The notes beneath the pieces are model-generated. The model was not told the origin of the DNA. It did not search any database and was given only the letters and a program-made list of their open reading frames with translations. Positions 1-8,891 of a DNA stretch of 64,000 nt are shown piece after piece (positions within the stretch are counted from its first letter, which is position 1; every line of letters begins with the position of its first letter). The stretch is from Prado023 sp964418695 (GTDB lineage Bacteria; Actinomycetota; Actinomycetes; S36-B12; CAIYMF01), in NCBI GenBank assembly GCA_964418695.1, contig CAYQMN010000005.1, positions 1 to 64,000 on the forward strand, written 5' to 3'. The translations under genes and the position numbers were made by a program.

Positions 1-2
1 TG

Positions 3-1679
3 ATGAAGGTCATGGCGCAGGTCGGCATGGTGATGAACCTCGACAAGTGCATCGGCTGCCACACGTGCTCGGTCACCTGCAAGCAGGCGTGGACCAACCG
101 TGCGGGCATGGAGTACGCGTGGTTCAACAACGTGGAGACCCGGCCCGGTCAGGGGTATCCGCGCACCTACGAGGACCAGGAGCGCTGGCAGGGCGGCTGG
201 GTGGTCAAGCGCGGCAAGCTCAAGCTGCGCGCGGGCTCCCGGATCAGCCGGCTCTCGCGGATCTTCAGCAACCCCAAGCTGCCGACGCTGCAGGACTACT
301 ACGAGCCGTGGACGTACGAGTACGACACGCTCATCTCCGCGCCCCTGGGCGAGCACACTCCGGTGGCCCGGCCCAAGTCGCTGATCTCGGGCAAGCCGAT
401 GAAGATCGAGTGGTCGGCGAACTGGGACGACGACCTCGCCGGCGGCCCGGAGCTGGCTCCGGCGGACCCGGTGCTCAAGAAGATCAAGGACGAGGTCGGC
501 GACCGGGTCAAGCTCGAGTTCGAGCAGGCGTTCATGTTCTACCTGCCGCGGATCTGCGAGCACTGCCTGAACCCGTCGTGCGTGGCGTCGTGCCCGTCCG
601 GGGCGATGTACAAGCGCGCCGAGGATGGCATCGTGCTGGTCGACCAGGACGCGTGCCGCGGCTGGCGCATGTGCGTCACCGGCTGCCCGTACAAGAAGGT
701 CTACTTCAACCACCGCACGGGCAAGGCCGAGAAGTGCACCCTGTGCTACCCGCGCATCGAGGTGGGCCTGCCGACGGTCTGCTCGGAGACCTGCGTGGGC
801 CGGCTGCGCTACCTGGGCCTGTTCCTCTACGACGCGGACAAGGTGACCGAGGCTGCCGCGACGCCGAACGAGAAGGATCTCTACGAGGCCCAGCTCGGCC
901 TGCTGCTGGACCCTCACGACCCGGAGGTCATGGAGGCCGCGCACCGCGACGGCATCCCGGACGACTGGATCGAGGCCGCGCAGCGCTCGCCGGTCTACAA
1001 GCTGGCGTGCGAGTACCGGATCGCGCTGCCGCTGCACCCGGAGTACCGCACCATGCCGATGGTCTGGTACATCCCGCCGCTGTCGCCGGTCGTCGACGCG
1101 CTGCGCGAGACCGGCCACGATGCCGAGGACGCGGGCAACCTGTTCGGAGCGCTGCGCTCGCTGCGCATCCCGATCGAGTACCTGGCCGAGCTGTTCACCG
1201 CCGGCGACGCGGCCCCGGTGTCCCGCTCGCTGCACGTCCTGGCGGCGATGCGCGCGTACATGCGCGACCACAACCTGGGCAACGAGCCGCGGCCCGAGCT
1301 GTGCGAGGCGGTCGGGATGACCGAGGAGGAGATGTACGCGCTCTACCGGCTGCTGGCGATCGCCAAGTACGAGGACCGCTACGTCATCCCCAAGGCGCAC
1401 ACCGAGACCGCGCGCACCCTGGACGAGCTGAGCTGCTCGCTGGACTACGAGGGCGCGCCGGGGATGTACGAGTCCGGGCCGTTCGGCGAGGCCAGCGGGC
1501 GGCCGGTGCCGGTCGCGGTGGAGACCTTCCACGCGCTCAAGCAGCGGCAGAGCACCGAGGTGATCGTCCCGGCGGAGGATCGCGAGGCCCGGGTCGGGCT
1601 GCTCAACTGGGACGGTCTCGGGGTGCCGCTGGGCATCCCCGTCGTGCCGCCCCGGCGCACCGAGGAGGAGAAGAAGTGA
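3..1679 (+). CDS. narH: Respiratory nitrate reductase beta subunit
   Basis: Iron-sulfur electron-transfer subunit of the membrane-bound nitrate reductase NarGHI; it passes electrons from NarI haem to the molybdenum site in NarG on the inner face of the membrane. The 558 residues carry the four Cys clusters of NarH: CIGCHTCSVTC near residue 16, a CEHC/SCVASC group near 185, CRGWRMC, where Trp replaces a Cys as in the [3Fe-4S] cluster site of the family, and CTLC near 250. The ATG overlaps a TGA at bases 1-3, presumably the narG stop, so narG should lie just to the left. The stop overlaps the narJ GTG. Length is slightly above that of E. coli NarH. Identification is firm. Confidence 0.97.
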   Translation: MKVMAQVGMVMNLDKCIGCHTCSVTCKQAWTNRAGMEYAWFNNVETRPGQGYPRTYEDQERWQGGWVVKRGKLKLRAGSRISRLSRIFSNPKLPTLQDYYEPWTYEYDTLISAPLGEHTPVARPKSLISGKPMKIEWSANWDDDLAGGPELAPADPVLKKIKDEVGDRVKLEFEQAFMFYLPRICEHCLNPSCVASCPSGAMYKRAEDGIVLVDQDACRGWRMCVTGCPYKKVYFNHRTGKAEKCTLCYPRIEVGLPTVCSETCVGRLRYLGLFLYDADKVTEAAATPNEKDLYEAQLGLLLDPHDPEVMEAAHRDGIPDDWIEAAQRSPVYKLACEYRIALPLHPEYRTMPMVWYIPPLSPVVDALRETGHDAEDAGNLFGALRSLRIPIEYLAELFTAGDAAPVSRSLHVLAAMRAYMRDHNLGNEPRPELCEAVGMTEEEMYALYRLLAIAKYEDRYVIPKAHTETARTLDELSCSLDYEGAPGMYESGPFGEASGRPVPVAVETFHALKQRQSTEVIVPAEDREARVGLLNWDGLGVPLGIPVVPPRRTEEEKK

Positions 1680-2311
1680 GCCGCGCCGAGGACGTGGCGA
1701 TCGCGCGGCTGGCCGCGTCGTGGCTGCTCTGGTACCCCGACGAGGCCCTGGTCGACCGGCTGTCGGCGATCAGCGCGGCGGTGACCAGCCTGCCCGCCGA
1801 CCTGCGCGATCCGCTGTCCGCCTTCCTGGACCACCTGGACGGCACTGCGCTGCTCGACGTCCAGCGGCACTACGTGGCGATGTTCGACATGAAGCGCAAG
1901 GCCTGCCTGTACCTGTCTTACTGGACGAACGGGGACACCCGGAACCGCGGCATGTCACTGCTGCGGTTCAAGCAGGCCTACCTCGAGGCCGGCGCCCAGC
2001 CCAACGACGTGGAGCTCGGCGACCACCTCGCGGTGCTGCTGGACTTCACCGCCACCCGCGACCGGCTCACCGGCGAGGCGCTGCTGGCCGAGCACGCCGC
2101 CCCGGTCCGGCTGCTTCGCCAGGCGCTGGCCGACCTTGACTCGGTGTACGTGCACGTCCTGGACGCGGTCGTGGCCACCCTGCCCGAGGAGACCCCGGAG
2201 CTGACCGCGCGGATGGCCGAGCTGGCCGCCGCCGGGCCGCCGGTCGAGCAGGTCGGCCTCGAGCCGTTCCCGACCCCCCTGACCCTGGAGCCGATCGGAG
2301 GCCGGCGATGA
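1676..2311 (+). CDS. narJ: Nitrate reductase molybdenum cofactor assembly chaperone
   Basis: NarJ is a cytoplasmic chaperone of the TorD-like all-helical fold that binds apo-NarG and holds it until the molybdenum cofactor is inserted. The GTG start overlaps the narH stop and gives a 211-residue protein. It contains the family-typical YLSYWTNGDTRNRG segment around residue 80 and a helical, Ala/Leu-rich body. The stop overlaps the narI ATG (ATGA), so narHJI is one translationally coupled operon. An open frame continues upstream through narH, but that part is only a shadow. Confidence 0.95.
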   Translation: MSRAEDVAIARLAASWLLWYPDEALVDRLSAISAAVTSLPADLRDPLSAFLDHLDGTALLDVQRHYVAMFDMKRKACLYLSYWTNGDTRNRGMSLLRFKQAYLEAGAQPNDVELGDHLAVLLDFTATRDRLTGEALLAEHAAPVRLLRQALADLDSVYVHVLDAVVATLPEETPELTARMAELAAAGPPVEQVGLEPFPTPLTLEPIGGRR

Positions 2312-3051
2312 GTGACCTGACCACCATGGAGGTGCTGCTCTGGGTGGTGCTGCCGTACGTGACGATCGCGGTGTTCGTGGTCGGCCTGCTCTGGCGCTAC
2401 CGGTACGACAAGTTCGGCTGGACCACACGCAGCAGCCAGCTCTACGAGGGCCGGCTCATCCGGATCGCCAGCCCGCTGTTCCACTTCGGCATCATCGCCG
2501 TGGCGATGGGGCACGTCGTGGGGCTGCTGATCCCCGAGTCGTTCACCGAGGCGGTGGGCATCGGCGAGACCACCTACCACTTCTTCGCCGTCACGCTCGG
2601 GGCGATCTCGGGCTTCATGACCATCACCGGCATCGCGCTGCTGATCTACCGGCGCCGCACGGTCGGCCCGGTGTTCGCCGCGACCACGAAGAACGACAAG
2701 ACCATGTACGTGTTCCTCGCCGCCGCGATCTGCCTCGGGCTGGTCGCGACCATGGTCGGCGCCGGCGTGATCGGCGATGGGCACAACTACCGCGAGGACG
2801 TCTCGGTCTGGTTCCGCTCGATCTTCATGTTCGACCCGGAGGCGCACGCGATGGCGGCCGCTCCGCTGGCGTTCCGGGTGCACGCTGTGGCCGGGCTGAT
2901 GCTGTTCATGGTGTGGCCGTTCACGCGGCTCGTGCATGCGTTCAGCGCCCCCGTCCAGTACCTGTTCAGGCCCTACGTGATCTACCGCGAGCGCGGGCCG
3001 CACGACGCGGGCAGCCGCGAGCCCCGCCGCGGCTGGGAGCGCATCGGATGA
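2308..3051 (+). CDS. narI: Respiratory nitrate reductase gamma subunit (cytochrome b)
   Basis: Membrane anchor and quinol oxidase of NarGHI, carrying two b haems. The 247-residue sequence shows five hydrophobic segments and His residues in the positions expected for haem ligation: FHFGIIAVAMGH near residue 55 and HAMAAAPLAFRVHAV near 180-195. It starts with the ATGA overlap after narJ and closes the nar operon as seen here. Together with the Dcu-type transporter at 12.7-14.1 kb it points to anaerobic respiration. Confidence 0.95.
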   Translation: MSDLTTMEVLLWVVLPYVTIAVFVVGLLWRYRYDKFGWTTRSSQLYEGRLIRIASPLFHFGIIAVAMGHVVGLLIPESFTEAVGIGETTYHFFAVTLGAISGFMTITGIALLIYRRRTVGPVFAATTKNDKTMYVFLAAAICLGLVATMVGAGVIGDGHNYREDVSVWFRSIFMFDPEAHAMAAAPLAFRVHAVAGLMLFMVWPFTRLVHAFSAPVQYLFRPYVIYRERGPHDAGSREPRRGWERIG

Positions 3052-3127
3052 CAAGGCGCTTCCCGCAGCCGTCTGCCCACGGGCCATCCGAGGACCCCTG
3101 GGCTGACAGCCGGTCCGGGAGCGGATC

Positions 3128-3913
3128 ATGACGGCGACCGCACCCGCGCCCGCGGGACGCCGCCCAGCGCGCCGCGCCCCGCTCGTCGCCGTGCCCAAGC
3201 AGCACGGGGCCTGGGCCTTCCTGGCGATCCCGCTTCTGCTGGGCCTCGGTCTGGCGGGCTGGTCCTGGGTCGGGGCGGGCTTCGCGGTCGCGTGGGTGCT
3301 GGCCTATCCGGCCAGCTTCTACCTGGGCCGGGCGCTGGCGATCCGGTGGCGGCGCGGCCAGTGGAGTCGGCTGGCCCGCCGTGAGCTGCGCTACGCCGTC
3401 CCGTGGAGCGTGGGCACGGCCGTGCTGGCCGTGCTGCTGGTCGTCGCGCGGCCGTGGCTGCTCGTGGTCGGCGCGGTGCTGGCGGTGCTGTGGCTGGCCA
3501 GCGTCTGGTTGACCCGAACCGGTCACGAGCGCGGCATCACCAACGACCTGCTGCTGGTCGGGCAGGCCGCGCTCGCCGTCCCGCTGCTCTGGGGGATCAC
3601 GCTGGACGCCTGGCCGCCGGTCGAGGCGTGGACCGCGGCCCTGGTGTGCGCGGCGTTCTTCACCAGCTCGGTGGTGCACGTGAAGTCGCTGATCCGCGAG
3701 TCCGACGATCCGCGCTGGCGGATCGGCTCCCGGGTGTTCCACGTCGCGGCGCTGTCGCTGGGCCTGATCTCGCCGTGGCTGCTGCTGCCGTTCGGCGTCG
3801 CCGCGGTGCGCGCGTTCACGATCCGCCCCGGCACCCGGCCGGGAGTCATCGGCGGCGTCGAGGCGCTCGTGTCGGTCCTGGTCGTGGTCGGCGGCCTGCT
3901 CGCCCTGGGCTGA
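3128..3913 (+). CDS. YwiC-like family membrane protein
   Basis: Polytopic membrane protein of 261 residues with the N-terminal motif VPKQHGAWAFLAIPLLLG typical of the YwiC-like family, and about seven hydrophobic segments. In Bacillus subtilis ywiC also lies near nitrate respiration genes, so the position 77 bp after narI is meaningful, but the biochemical role is unknown. A GGGAGCGG ribosome-binding site precedes the ATG. It could be cotranscribed with narHJI. An accessory role in anaerobic respiration is inferred from position only. Confidence 0.85.
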   Translation: MTATAPAPAGRRPARRAPLVAVPKQHGAWAFLAIPLLLGLGLAGWSWVGAGFAVAWVLAYPASFYLGRALAIRWRRGQWSRLARRELRYAVPWSVGTAVLAVLLVVARPWLLVVGAVLAVLWLASVWLTRTGHERGITNDLLLVGQAALAVPLLWGITLDAWPPVEAWTAALVCAAFFTSSVVHVKSLIRESDDPRWRIGSRVFHVAALSLGLISPWLLLPFGVAAVRAFTIRPGTRPGVIGGVEALVSVLVVVGGLLALG

Positions 3914-3925
3914 GCACCTGGGGTG

Positions 3926-3945
3926 GGGTCTCGACACGCTCGACC
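3926..3945. repeat. Dispersed extragenic repeat (GGTCTCGAC-type)
   Basis: GGGTCTCGACACGCTCGACC lies between the convergent YwiC-like gene and moeA. Close relatives occur at 28066-28085, 38821-38839 and 61781-61799, all at gene ends or in gene-free DNA. The motif is an imperfect palindrome of the REP type. Confidence 0.6.
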
Positions 3946-3989
3946 GACGGGGCGAGCCATTCACGCCAGTGTCGGGCCCTTCCGTGAGG

Positions 3990-5210
3990 TCAGGCCGGCA
4001 GCGGGAGCCACTCCACGTGGTCACCGCGGGCTCCGCCGCCGGGGGGGAGCACCGCGAAGCCGTCCGCGTGGGCCAGGCCGCGCAGCATCGCCGAGCCCAG
4101 ATGAGCCACCGGATGGGCCTCGTGGCCCGCGAGCGTGCAGGCCAGGAGCCGGTGCTCCCGGGCCGGGGCAGCAGCGTCCGCGCCGAGGGTGACCCGGGTC
4201 AGGGGCGCAGGTGGGCGTGCGAGCAGGGCGTCGAACAGCGGCGCGCCGAGCGTGAGCAGGGCGACCACCGCGCTCATCGGGTTGCCAGGCAGGGCGACCA
4301 GCCAGCGCACGTGACCGTCCGCCTGGCGCGCGGCGTCGCCGCCTGAGTACGTCCCAGCCTCGCTGGCGAACTGCGCCAGCGCCATCGGGTGGCCGGGGCG
4401 GACCGCCACCGAGTCCACGACGAGCTCGCCGCCGAGGGCCTCCACCGCGGCGTGCAGGTGATCGACCGGGCCGGCTGCCGTCCCTCCGGTGGTGAGCACC
4501 ACGTCGCAGGTGGCGCGTGCCGCGCGGATGGCCGCGACGTGGTCGTCCAGAGTGTCCGCGACGGTGTCCTGGGACACGACGTGGGCGCCGAGCCGGGTCA
4601 GCCAGCCGGGCAGCTGGGGGCCGAGCGCGTCGCGGACTCGGCCGGGGCCGGCGATCCCCGAGTGCACCAGCTCGTCGCCGAACAGCAGGATCGCCACCCG
4701 GGGCGCGCGCGTGACCCGGACCTGGTCCAGGCCCGCCGCCGCCAGCGATCCGATCACCGCGGGGTTGACCGCGGACCCGGCCGGGGCCAGGACGTCCCCG
4801 ACCCGGCACTCCTCGCCGCGTGGGCGCAGGTCCGCGCCGGGCTGGGGATCGGGCGCGGCGAGCCGGTCGCCGGCCACCTCCCCGACCTCGCGGCGGACCA
4901 CCGCGGTCGCGCCGGCCGGGACCGCGGCCCCGGTCGCGATCAGGCACGCCTGACCCGGTTCGAGGGCGAGCGTGGGGGCGCCGCCGGCCAGCACGGCGCC
5001 CACCAGCGTCCAGGGGCCCAAGCCGGCGACCGCCCAGCCGTCCATCGCGGAGGTGTCGAACGCCGGCAGGTCGCTGCACGCGACCGCATCTGCGGCCAGG
5101 ACACGCCGGTCGGCCTCGGCCAGGCCTAGGCGCTCCTCGGCCAGGTGCCGGGGCGCGGCGTCGCGGGCGGCCTGCCGGGCCGCATGCCAGTCCGGCTCGT
5201 GCAGGGCCAT
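3990..5210 (-). CDS. moeA: Molybdopterin molybdenumtransferase
   Basis: MoeA inserts molybdate into adenylylated molybdopterin, the last common step of Moco synthesis. The 406-residue protein has the FDTSAMDGWAV motif of MoeA domain III near residue 50, LLFGDELV near 205, TTGGTAAGPVDHL near 265, RPGHPMALAQ and the ALPGNPMSAVV signature near 345. It starts at ATG 5210; the upstream mobA-DUF6457 gene ends at 5214, so the two form a minus-strand operon with a 3-base gap. This cofactor supply matches the adjacent nitrate reductase. Confidence 0.96.
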   Translation of the reverse strand: MALHEPDWHAARQAARDAAPRHLAEERLGLAEADRRVLAADAVACSDLPAFDTSAMDGWAVAGLGPWTLVGAVLAGGAPTLALEPGQACLIATGAAVPAGATAVVRREVGEVAGDRLAAPDPQPGADLRPRGEECRVGDVLAPAGSAVNPAVIGSLAAAGLDQVRVTRAPRVAILLFGDELVHSGIAGPGRVRDALGPQLPGWLTRLGAHVVSQDTVADTLDDHVAAIRAARATCDVVLTTGGTAAGPVDHLHAAVEALGGELVVDSVAVRPGHPMALAQFASEAGTYSGGDAARQADGHVRWLVALPGNPMSAVVALLTLGAPLFDALLARPPAPLTRVTLGADAAAPAREHRLLACTLAGHEAHPVAHLGSAMLRGLAHADGFAVLPPGGGARGDHVEWLPLPA

Positions 5211-5213
5211 CGA

Positions 5214-6089
5214 CTACTCGGCGGCCGGAGCGCCCGACGCGGGGGCGGCCGTGGTGGGGGCGCCCGACGCGGGCGCGTCCGATGCCGGCGTGTCCGATGC
5301 CGGCCAGTCGGCAGCCAGCCGGCTGATCCGGGCGGCGGCGTCGGTCAGCGGCAGGCCCGAGCCGACCGCGACCCCGAGCAGGTACGTGGTCAGCGGCGCG
5401 GCCGGGCGCTGCACCTGGTGGGCGGCATCGCGGGCGACGTCGAGGATGGCGGTGACGTCCAGCTCACTGTCGATCGCCAGCTCGCGGCGCACCGCCTCGA
5501 TCCAGTCCTTCATCTTCCACGCTCCTCGCGCTCGTGCCAGCTCGTCGGGGGTGTCCACGTCGGTGGTCGGGTCCACGGTAGCCGGGGGCGGGGCGAGCCG
5601 ATCCACCCGCAGGCCCCCCACGAGCGCGCGCATCGACGCCCCCGCCGGATCGCCCAGCCGGGCGGCCGCCTCGCGCAGCACGGCGGTCCGGTACGCCGCG
5701 CACAGGGGCTGCTCGCGACCTGAGGCATCGATCGGGACGACCGCGTCGGCGCTCGTCTGGCCCAGCCGCGCGGCGAGGATCGGGGGCAGGCCGGCGACGA
5801 ACGGCAGGTCGGTCGCCAGCGCCACCAGGGCGGGGGTCCGCACCAGGGGCAGCGCCGCGACCAGGCCGGCAGCCGGGCCAGAACCGGGCGGATCCTCGCG
5901 GGTCCAGCGCACGCGGGCGGCCAGTCCGTCGGGCGGCGGCGGCCCCACCACGACGATCTCGGCCGCCTCGCTCGCCGCCTCCACGACCCGCTCCAGGAGC
6001 GTGCGACCGCCCACGTCGACGCCCGCCTTGTCCTGGCCCATCCGCCGGCTGCGCCCCCCGGTGAGGATCACGGCGGTCCACTGGCTCAC
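5214..6089 (-). CDS. mobA: Molybdenum cofactor guanylyltransferase MobA fused to DUF6457 domain
   Basis: The N-terminal part (residues 1-190) is a MobA-type nucleotidyltransferase with ILTGGRSRRMGQDKAG at residues 7-22 and the DLPFV and DVDTPDEL motifs; it adds GMP to Mo-molybdopterin. Residues 193-265 match the small helical DUF6457 domain (starts MKDWIEAVRR). A 25-residue Ala/Pro/Asp/Thr repeat tail follows. The GTG at 6089 was chosen because a TATTGT -10 box (6097-6102, complement) sits 7 nt upstream and no ribosome-binding site is visible. An internal ATG at 5513 has its own GAGGAG 8 nt upstream, so DUF6457 may also be made alone. Confidence 0.9.
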   Translation of the reverse strand: MSQWTAVILTGGRSRRMGQDKAGVDVGGRTLLERVVEAASEAAEIVVVGPPPPDGLAARVRWTREDPPGSGPAAGLVAALPLVRTPALVALATDLPFVAGLPPILAARLGQTSADAVVPIDASGREQPLCAAYRTAVLREAAARLGDPAGASMRALVGGLRVDRLAPPPATVDPTTDVDTPDELARARGAWKMKDWIEAVRRELAIDSELDVTAILDVARDAAHQVQRPAAPLTTYLLGVAVGSGLPLTDAAARISRLAADWPASDTPASDAPASGAPTTAAPASGAPAAE

Positions 6090-6096
6090 CCGGGGG

Positions 6097-6102
6097 ACAA
6101 TA
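6097..6102 (-). promoter_or_regulatory. Candidate -10 box of leaderless mobA transcript
   Basis: Read on the minus strand the hexamer is TATTGT, followed by 7 nt and the GTG start of mobA. No Shine-Dalgarno sequence lies between. The spacing fits leaderless actinobacterial transcripts. The divergent moaC start is only 31 bp away from the mobA start. Confidence 0.5.
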
Positions 6103-6120
6103 GGGCCCGGAGGTACGCCG

Positions 6121-6582
6121 ATGAACGAGCTCACCCACCTGGACGCCCAGGGCAACGCCCGCATGGTCGACGTCGCCGAGCGCCCGGTGTCCGCCCGGAC
6201 CGCGCGCGCCAGCGGCGTCGTGCGGACCTCGGCCGCGCCGGCCATCGCCGCGGGCTCGGTGCCCAAGGGCGATGTCCTCGCCGTCGCGCGGATCGCCGGG
6301 CTCATGGCCGTGAAGCGAACGCCGGACCTGATCCCGCTGTGCCATCCGATCGCGGTCCACGGGGCGAGCGTCGAGCTGGCGGTCCAGGGCAACGAGGTGC
6401 GGATCAGCGCCACCGTGCGCACCGCCGACCGCACCGGGGTCGAGATGGAGGCGCTCACCGCGGTGACGGTCGCCGGGCTCACGATCATCGACATGGTCAA
6501 GTCGCTGGACCCGGCCGCGGAGATCGCCGCGGTCCGCGTCGAGGAGAAGGACGGCGGACGGAACGGTCTGTGGCAGCGATGA
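6121..6582 (+). CDS. moaC: Cyclic pyranopterin monophosphate synthase
   Basis: MoaC converts the MoaA product 3',8-cyclo-GTP into cyclic pyranopterin monophosphate, the first stable Moco intermediate. The 153 residues show the family signatures DLIPLCHPI near residue 68, RTGVEMEALTAVTVAGLT near 103, MVKSLDP near 124 and the C-terminal EKDGGRNG. The ATG follows a CGGAGG site 7 nt upstream. Its stop overlaps the ATG of the mogA-moaE fusion. Divergent to mobA. Confidence 0.96.
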   Translation: MNELTHLDAQGNARMVDVAERPVSARTARASGVVRTSAAPAIAAGSVPKGDVLAVARIAGLMAVKRTPDLIPLCHPIAVHGASVELAVQGNEVRISATVRTADRTGVEMEALTAVTVAGLTIIDMVKSLDPAAEIAAVRVEEKDGGRNGLWQR

Positions 6583-7904
6583 CGACGGCAGCGACCACGT
6601 CGGGGGCGCAGTCGGCAGCGATGACGCCTGCCGCGGTCGTCACCTGCTCGGACTCGGTGGCCGCGGGGCGGCATCGCGACGAGTCCGGGGTGCTGGCGGT
6701 CCAGGCACTGGCGGCGCTGGGATTCTCGGCTGAGCAGCCGGTGGGCGTTCGGGACGAGGTCAGCACGATCCGCACCGCGGTGCGGGCGGCGATCGAGGCC
6801 GGGGCCCGAGTGGTCGTGACGAACGGCGGCACCGGGCTGGGCCCACGGGACGTGACCGTCGATGCCGTCGAGGGTCTGGGCGCGCTGCCACTGCCCGGCA
6901 TCGGCGAGGCGATCCGGGCGGGCAGCCGGGCGCAGGAGCCGCGGACCGACCTCTCGCGGGCCGGCGGCTACCGGGTCGGCCGGGCGCTGGTGCTGTGCCT
7001 GCCGGGCAGCCCTGGTGGGGTGTCCGACGGGCTGCGGATCGCGGGGCCGCTGCTGGCCCACGCGGTGGCGATGATCGACGGCGGCGGGCACGGGCATGGG
7101 CATGGACGCGCGCAGGCACAGGGGCACGCGCAGGCACATTCGCACGCGCACGCGCAGCCCCTCGCGGTCGAGGCGGCCGGTCCCGAGGGGGCCGATCCGG
7201 ATGCGGCCGATCCGGAGGGGACCGATCCAGACGCGACGGCGGCCATCGTCGCGCCGGTGGCTCGGGTTCCCGAGCCCCCTGACGCGGATGCGACCGTCGC
7301 CATCGCCTCGGCCGCCGCGCTCCTGGGCCAGCCGATCGATCCCGACGCCACCCTCGCCGCGCTGTCGCCCGCGCCGATCGATCCAGACGCGACCGTCGCG
7401 CCCACCCCCGCCCCCGCCTACGCCTCCACCCCCGCCTCCACCCCCGCCTCCACCCCCACCCCCGCCCCCACCTCCGGCCCCCACCCAGCCCCCTCCCGGG
7501 CCTCGGTGGGGGAGGCCCCGATCGACATGGCCGCGCTCTTGGCCGAGGTCGCCTCCGGCGCCGCCGGGGCCGTGGTCTGCTTCGAGGGGCGCGTGCGCGA
7601 CAGCGACCAAGGGCGCGGCGTGGTGGGCCTGGAGTACGAGGCGCATCCCGACGCGTCGGCCGTCCTGGACGGCCTGGTCGCCACCGCCGCGACCCGCCCG
7701 GGGGTCAGTGCGGCGGCAGCCGCCCACCGCAGCGGGGAGCTGGCGATCGGCGACCTCGCGTTCGCGGTGGCCGTCTCGGCGCCGCACCGGCGGGCGGCGA
7801 TCGACACCATGAGCTGGCTGGTGGACGAGGCCAAGGCGGTCCTGCCGATCTGGAAGCTCCAGCGATTCGCCGACGGGAGCACCGAGTGGGTGAACAGCCC
7901 GTGA
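6579..7904 (+). CDS. Fused MogA/MoaB molybdopterin adenylyltransferase and MoaE molybdopterin synthase large subunit
   Basis: One 441-residue chain joins two Moco steps. Residues 12-165 are a MogA/MoaB domain (VVTCSDS, VVTNGGTGLGPRDVTVDA, LPGSPGG) that adenylylates molybdopterin. Residues 316-441 are MoaE (FEGRVRD, APHRRAAID, and the two Lys of EAKAVLPIWK that match the E. coli active-site lysines), which makes molybdopterin with MoaD. Between them lies a roughly 150-residue low-complexity linker: a His-rich stretch (HGHGHGRAQ... about residues 170-195), IDPDAT-type repeats and an Ala/Pro/Ser/Thr run. The start is the ATGA overlap with moaC. Both catalytic domains look intact. Confidence 0.92.
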   Translation: MTTAATTSGAQSAAMTPAAVVTCSDSVAAGRHRDESGVLAVQALAALGFSAEQPVGVRDEVSTIRTAVRAAIEAGARVVVTNGGTGLGPRDVTVDAVEGLGALPLPGIGEAIRAGSRAQEPRTDLSRAGGYRVGRALVLCLPGSPGGVSDGLRIAGPLLAHAVAMIDGGGHGHGHGRAQAQGHAQAHSHAHAQPLAVEAAGPEGADPDAADPEGTDPDATAAIVAPVARVPEPPDADATVAIASAAALLGQPIDPDATLAALSPAPIDPDATVAPTPAPAYASTPASTPASTPTPAPTSGPHPAPSRASVGEAPIDMAALLAEVASGAAGAVVCFEGRVRDSDQGRGVVGLEYEAHPDASAVLDGLVATAATRPGVSAAAAAHRSGELAIGDLAFAVAVSAPHRRAAIDTMSWLVDEAKAVLPIWKLQRFADGSTEWVNSP

Positions 7905-8890
7905 GCGCGTTCGTCGACACCTACGGCCGGCGTCACACGGATCTGCGCGTGTCGCTGACCGATCGCTGCTCGCTGCGGTGCACGTACTGCATGCCCGCGG
8001 AGGGCCTTCCGTGGCTGCCCGGCGCCAGCCTGCTCACCACCCCCGAGCTGCTGCGCCTGGTCGGGGTCGCGGTGGCGCACGGCGTGCGGCGGGTCCGGTT
8101 GACCGGCGGCGAGCCGCTGCTGCGCCCGGACGTGGTGGATGTCGTCGCCGCGATCGCCGCCCTGCCGGATCGGCCCGAGGTGTCGCTGACCACGAACGGC
8201 CTGCGGCTGCCGGCGCTCGCGGCTCCGTTGCGCGACGCCGGGCTGCGCAGGGTGAACATCAGCCTGGACACCCTGGACCGCGAGACGTTCCGGGCACTCA
8301 CGCACCGCGACCGGCTGGTCGACACGCTGGCCGGCATCGCCGCCGCGCAGTCCGCCCAGCTGCACCCGGTCAAGATCAACACGGTCCTCCTGCGCGGGAT
8401 CAACGACCACGAGGCGCCCGCGCTCCTGCGCTGGGCACTGGCCGAGGGGCTCTCGCTGCGGTTCATCGAGCAGATGCCGCTCGATCCGCAGCACGGGTGG
8501 CGGCGCGACGGGATGGTCACCGGCGAGGAGATCCGGGTGCGGCTGGCCGAGAGCGGCTTCGCCCTGACCCCGCTTGCCGTCCGGGGCAGCGCGCCCGCTG
8601 AGGAGTTCCACGTCGACGGCGGACCGGCGACCGTGGGGGTCGTGGCCTCGGTGACCGCACCGTTCTGCGGCGACTGCGACCGGGTCCGCCTGACCGCAGA
8701 CGGCCAGTGGCGCAACTGCCTGTTCGCCCGCGACGAGGTCGACCTGCGCCGGCCGCTGCGTGACGGCGCCGGTGACGACGTGCTGGTGGGGCTGATGCAG
8801 GCGGGGGTGCGCCGCAAGGCGGCCGCACACGGGATCGACGAGCCGACGTTCCGGCAGCCCGACCGGCCGATGTCGGCGATCGGAGGCTGA
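7901..8890 (+). CDS. moaA: GTP 3',8-cyclase (radical SAM)
   Basis: MoaA opens Moco synthesis by rearranging GTP with two [4Fe-4S] clusters. The N-terminal radical SAM motif is CSLRCTYC, the second cluster motif is CGDC followed by RNC near residues 265-280, and the chain ends in GG, which the family needs for activity. I give the GTG at 7901, which overlaps the stop of the fusion gene (GTGA) and yields 329 residues. A GTG at 7886, preceded by GGGAG, would add five residues and is a real alternative. Confidence 0.95.
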   Translation: MSAFVDTYGRRHTDLRVSLTDRCSLRCTYCMPAEGLPWLPGASLLTTPELLRLVGVAVAHGVRRVRLTGGEPLLRPDVVDVVAAIAALPDRPEVSLTTNGLRLPALAAPLRDAGLRRVNISLDTLDRETFRALTHRDRLVDTLAGIAAAQSAQLHPVKINTVLLRGINDHEAPALLRWALAEGLSLRFIEQMPLDPQHGWRRDGMVTGEEIRVRLAESGFALTPLAVRGSAPAEEFHVDGGPATVGVVASVTAPFCGDCDRVRLTADGQWRNCLFARDEVDLRRPLRDGAGDDVLVGLMQAGVRRKAAAHGIDEPTFRQPDRPMSAIGG

Positions 8891-8891
8891 G

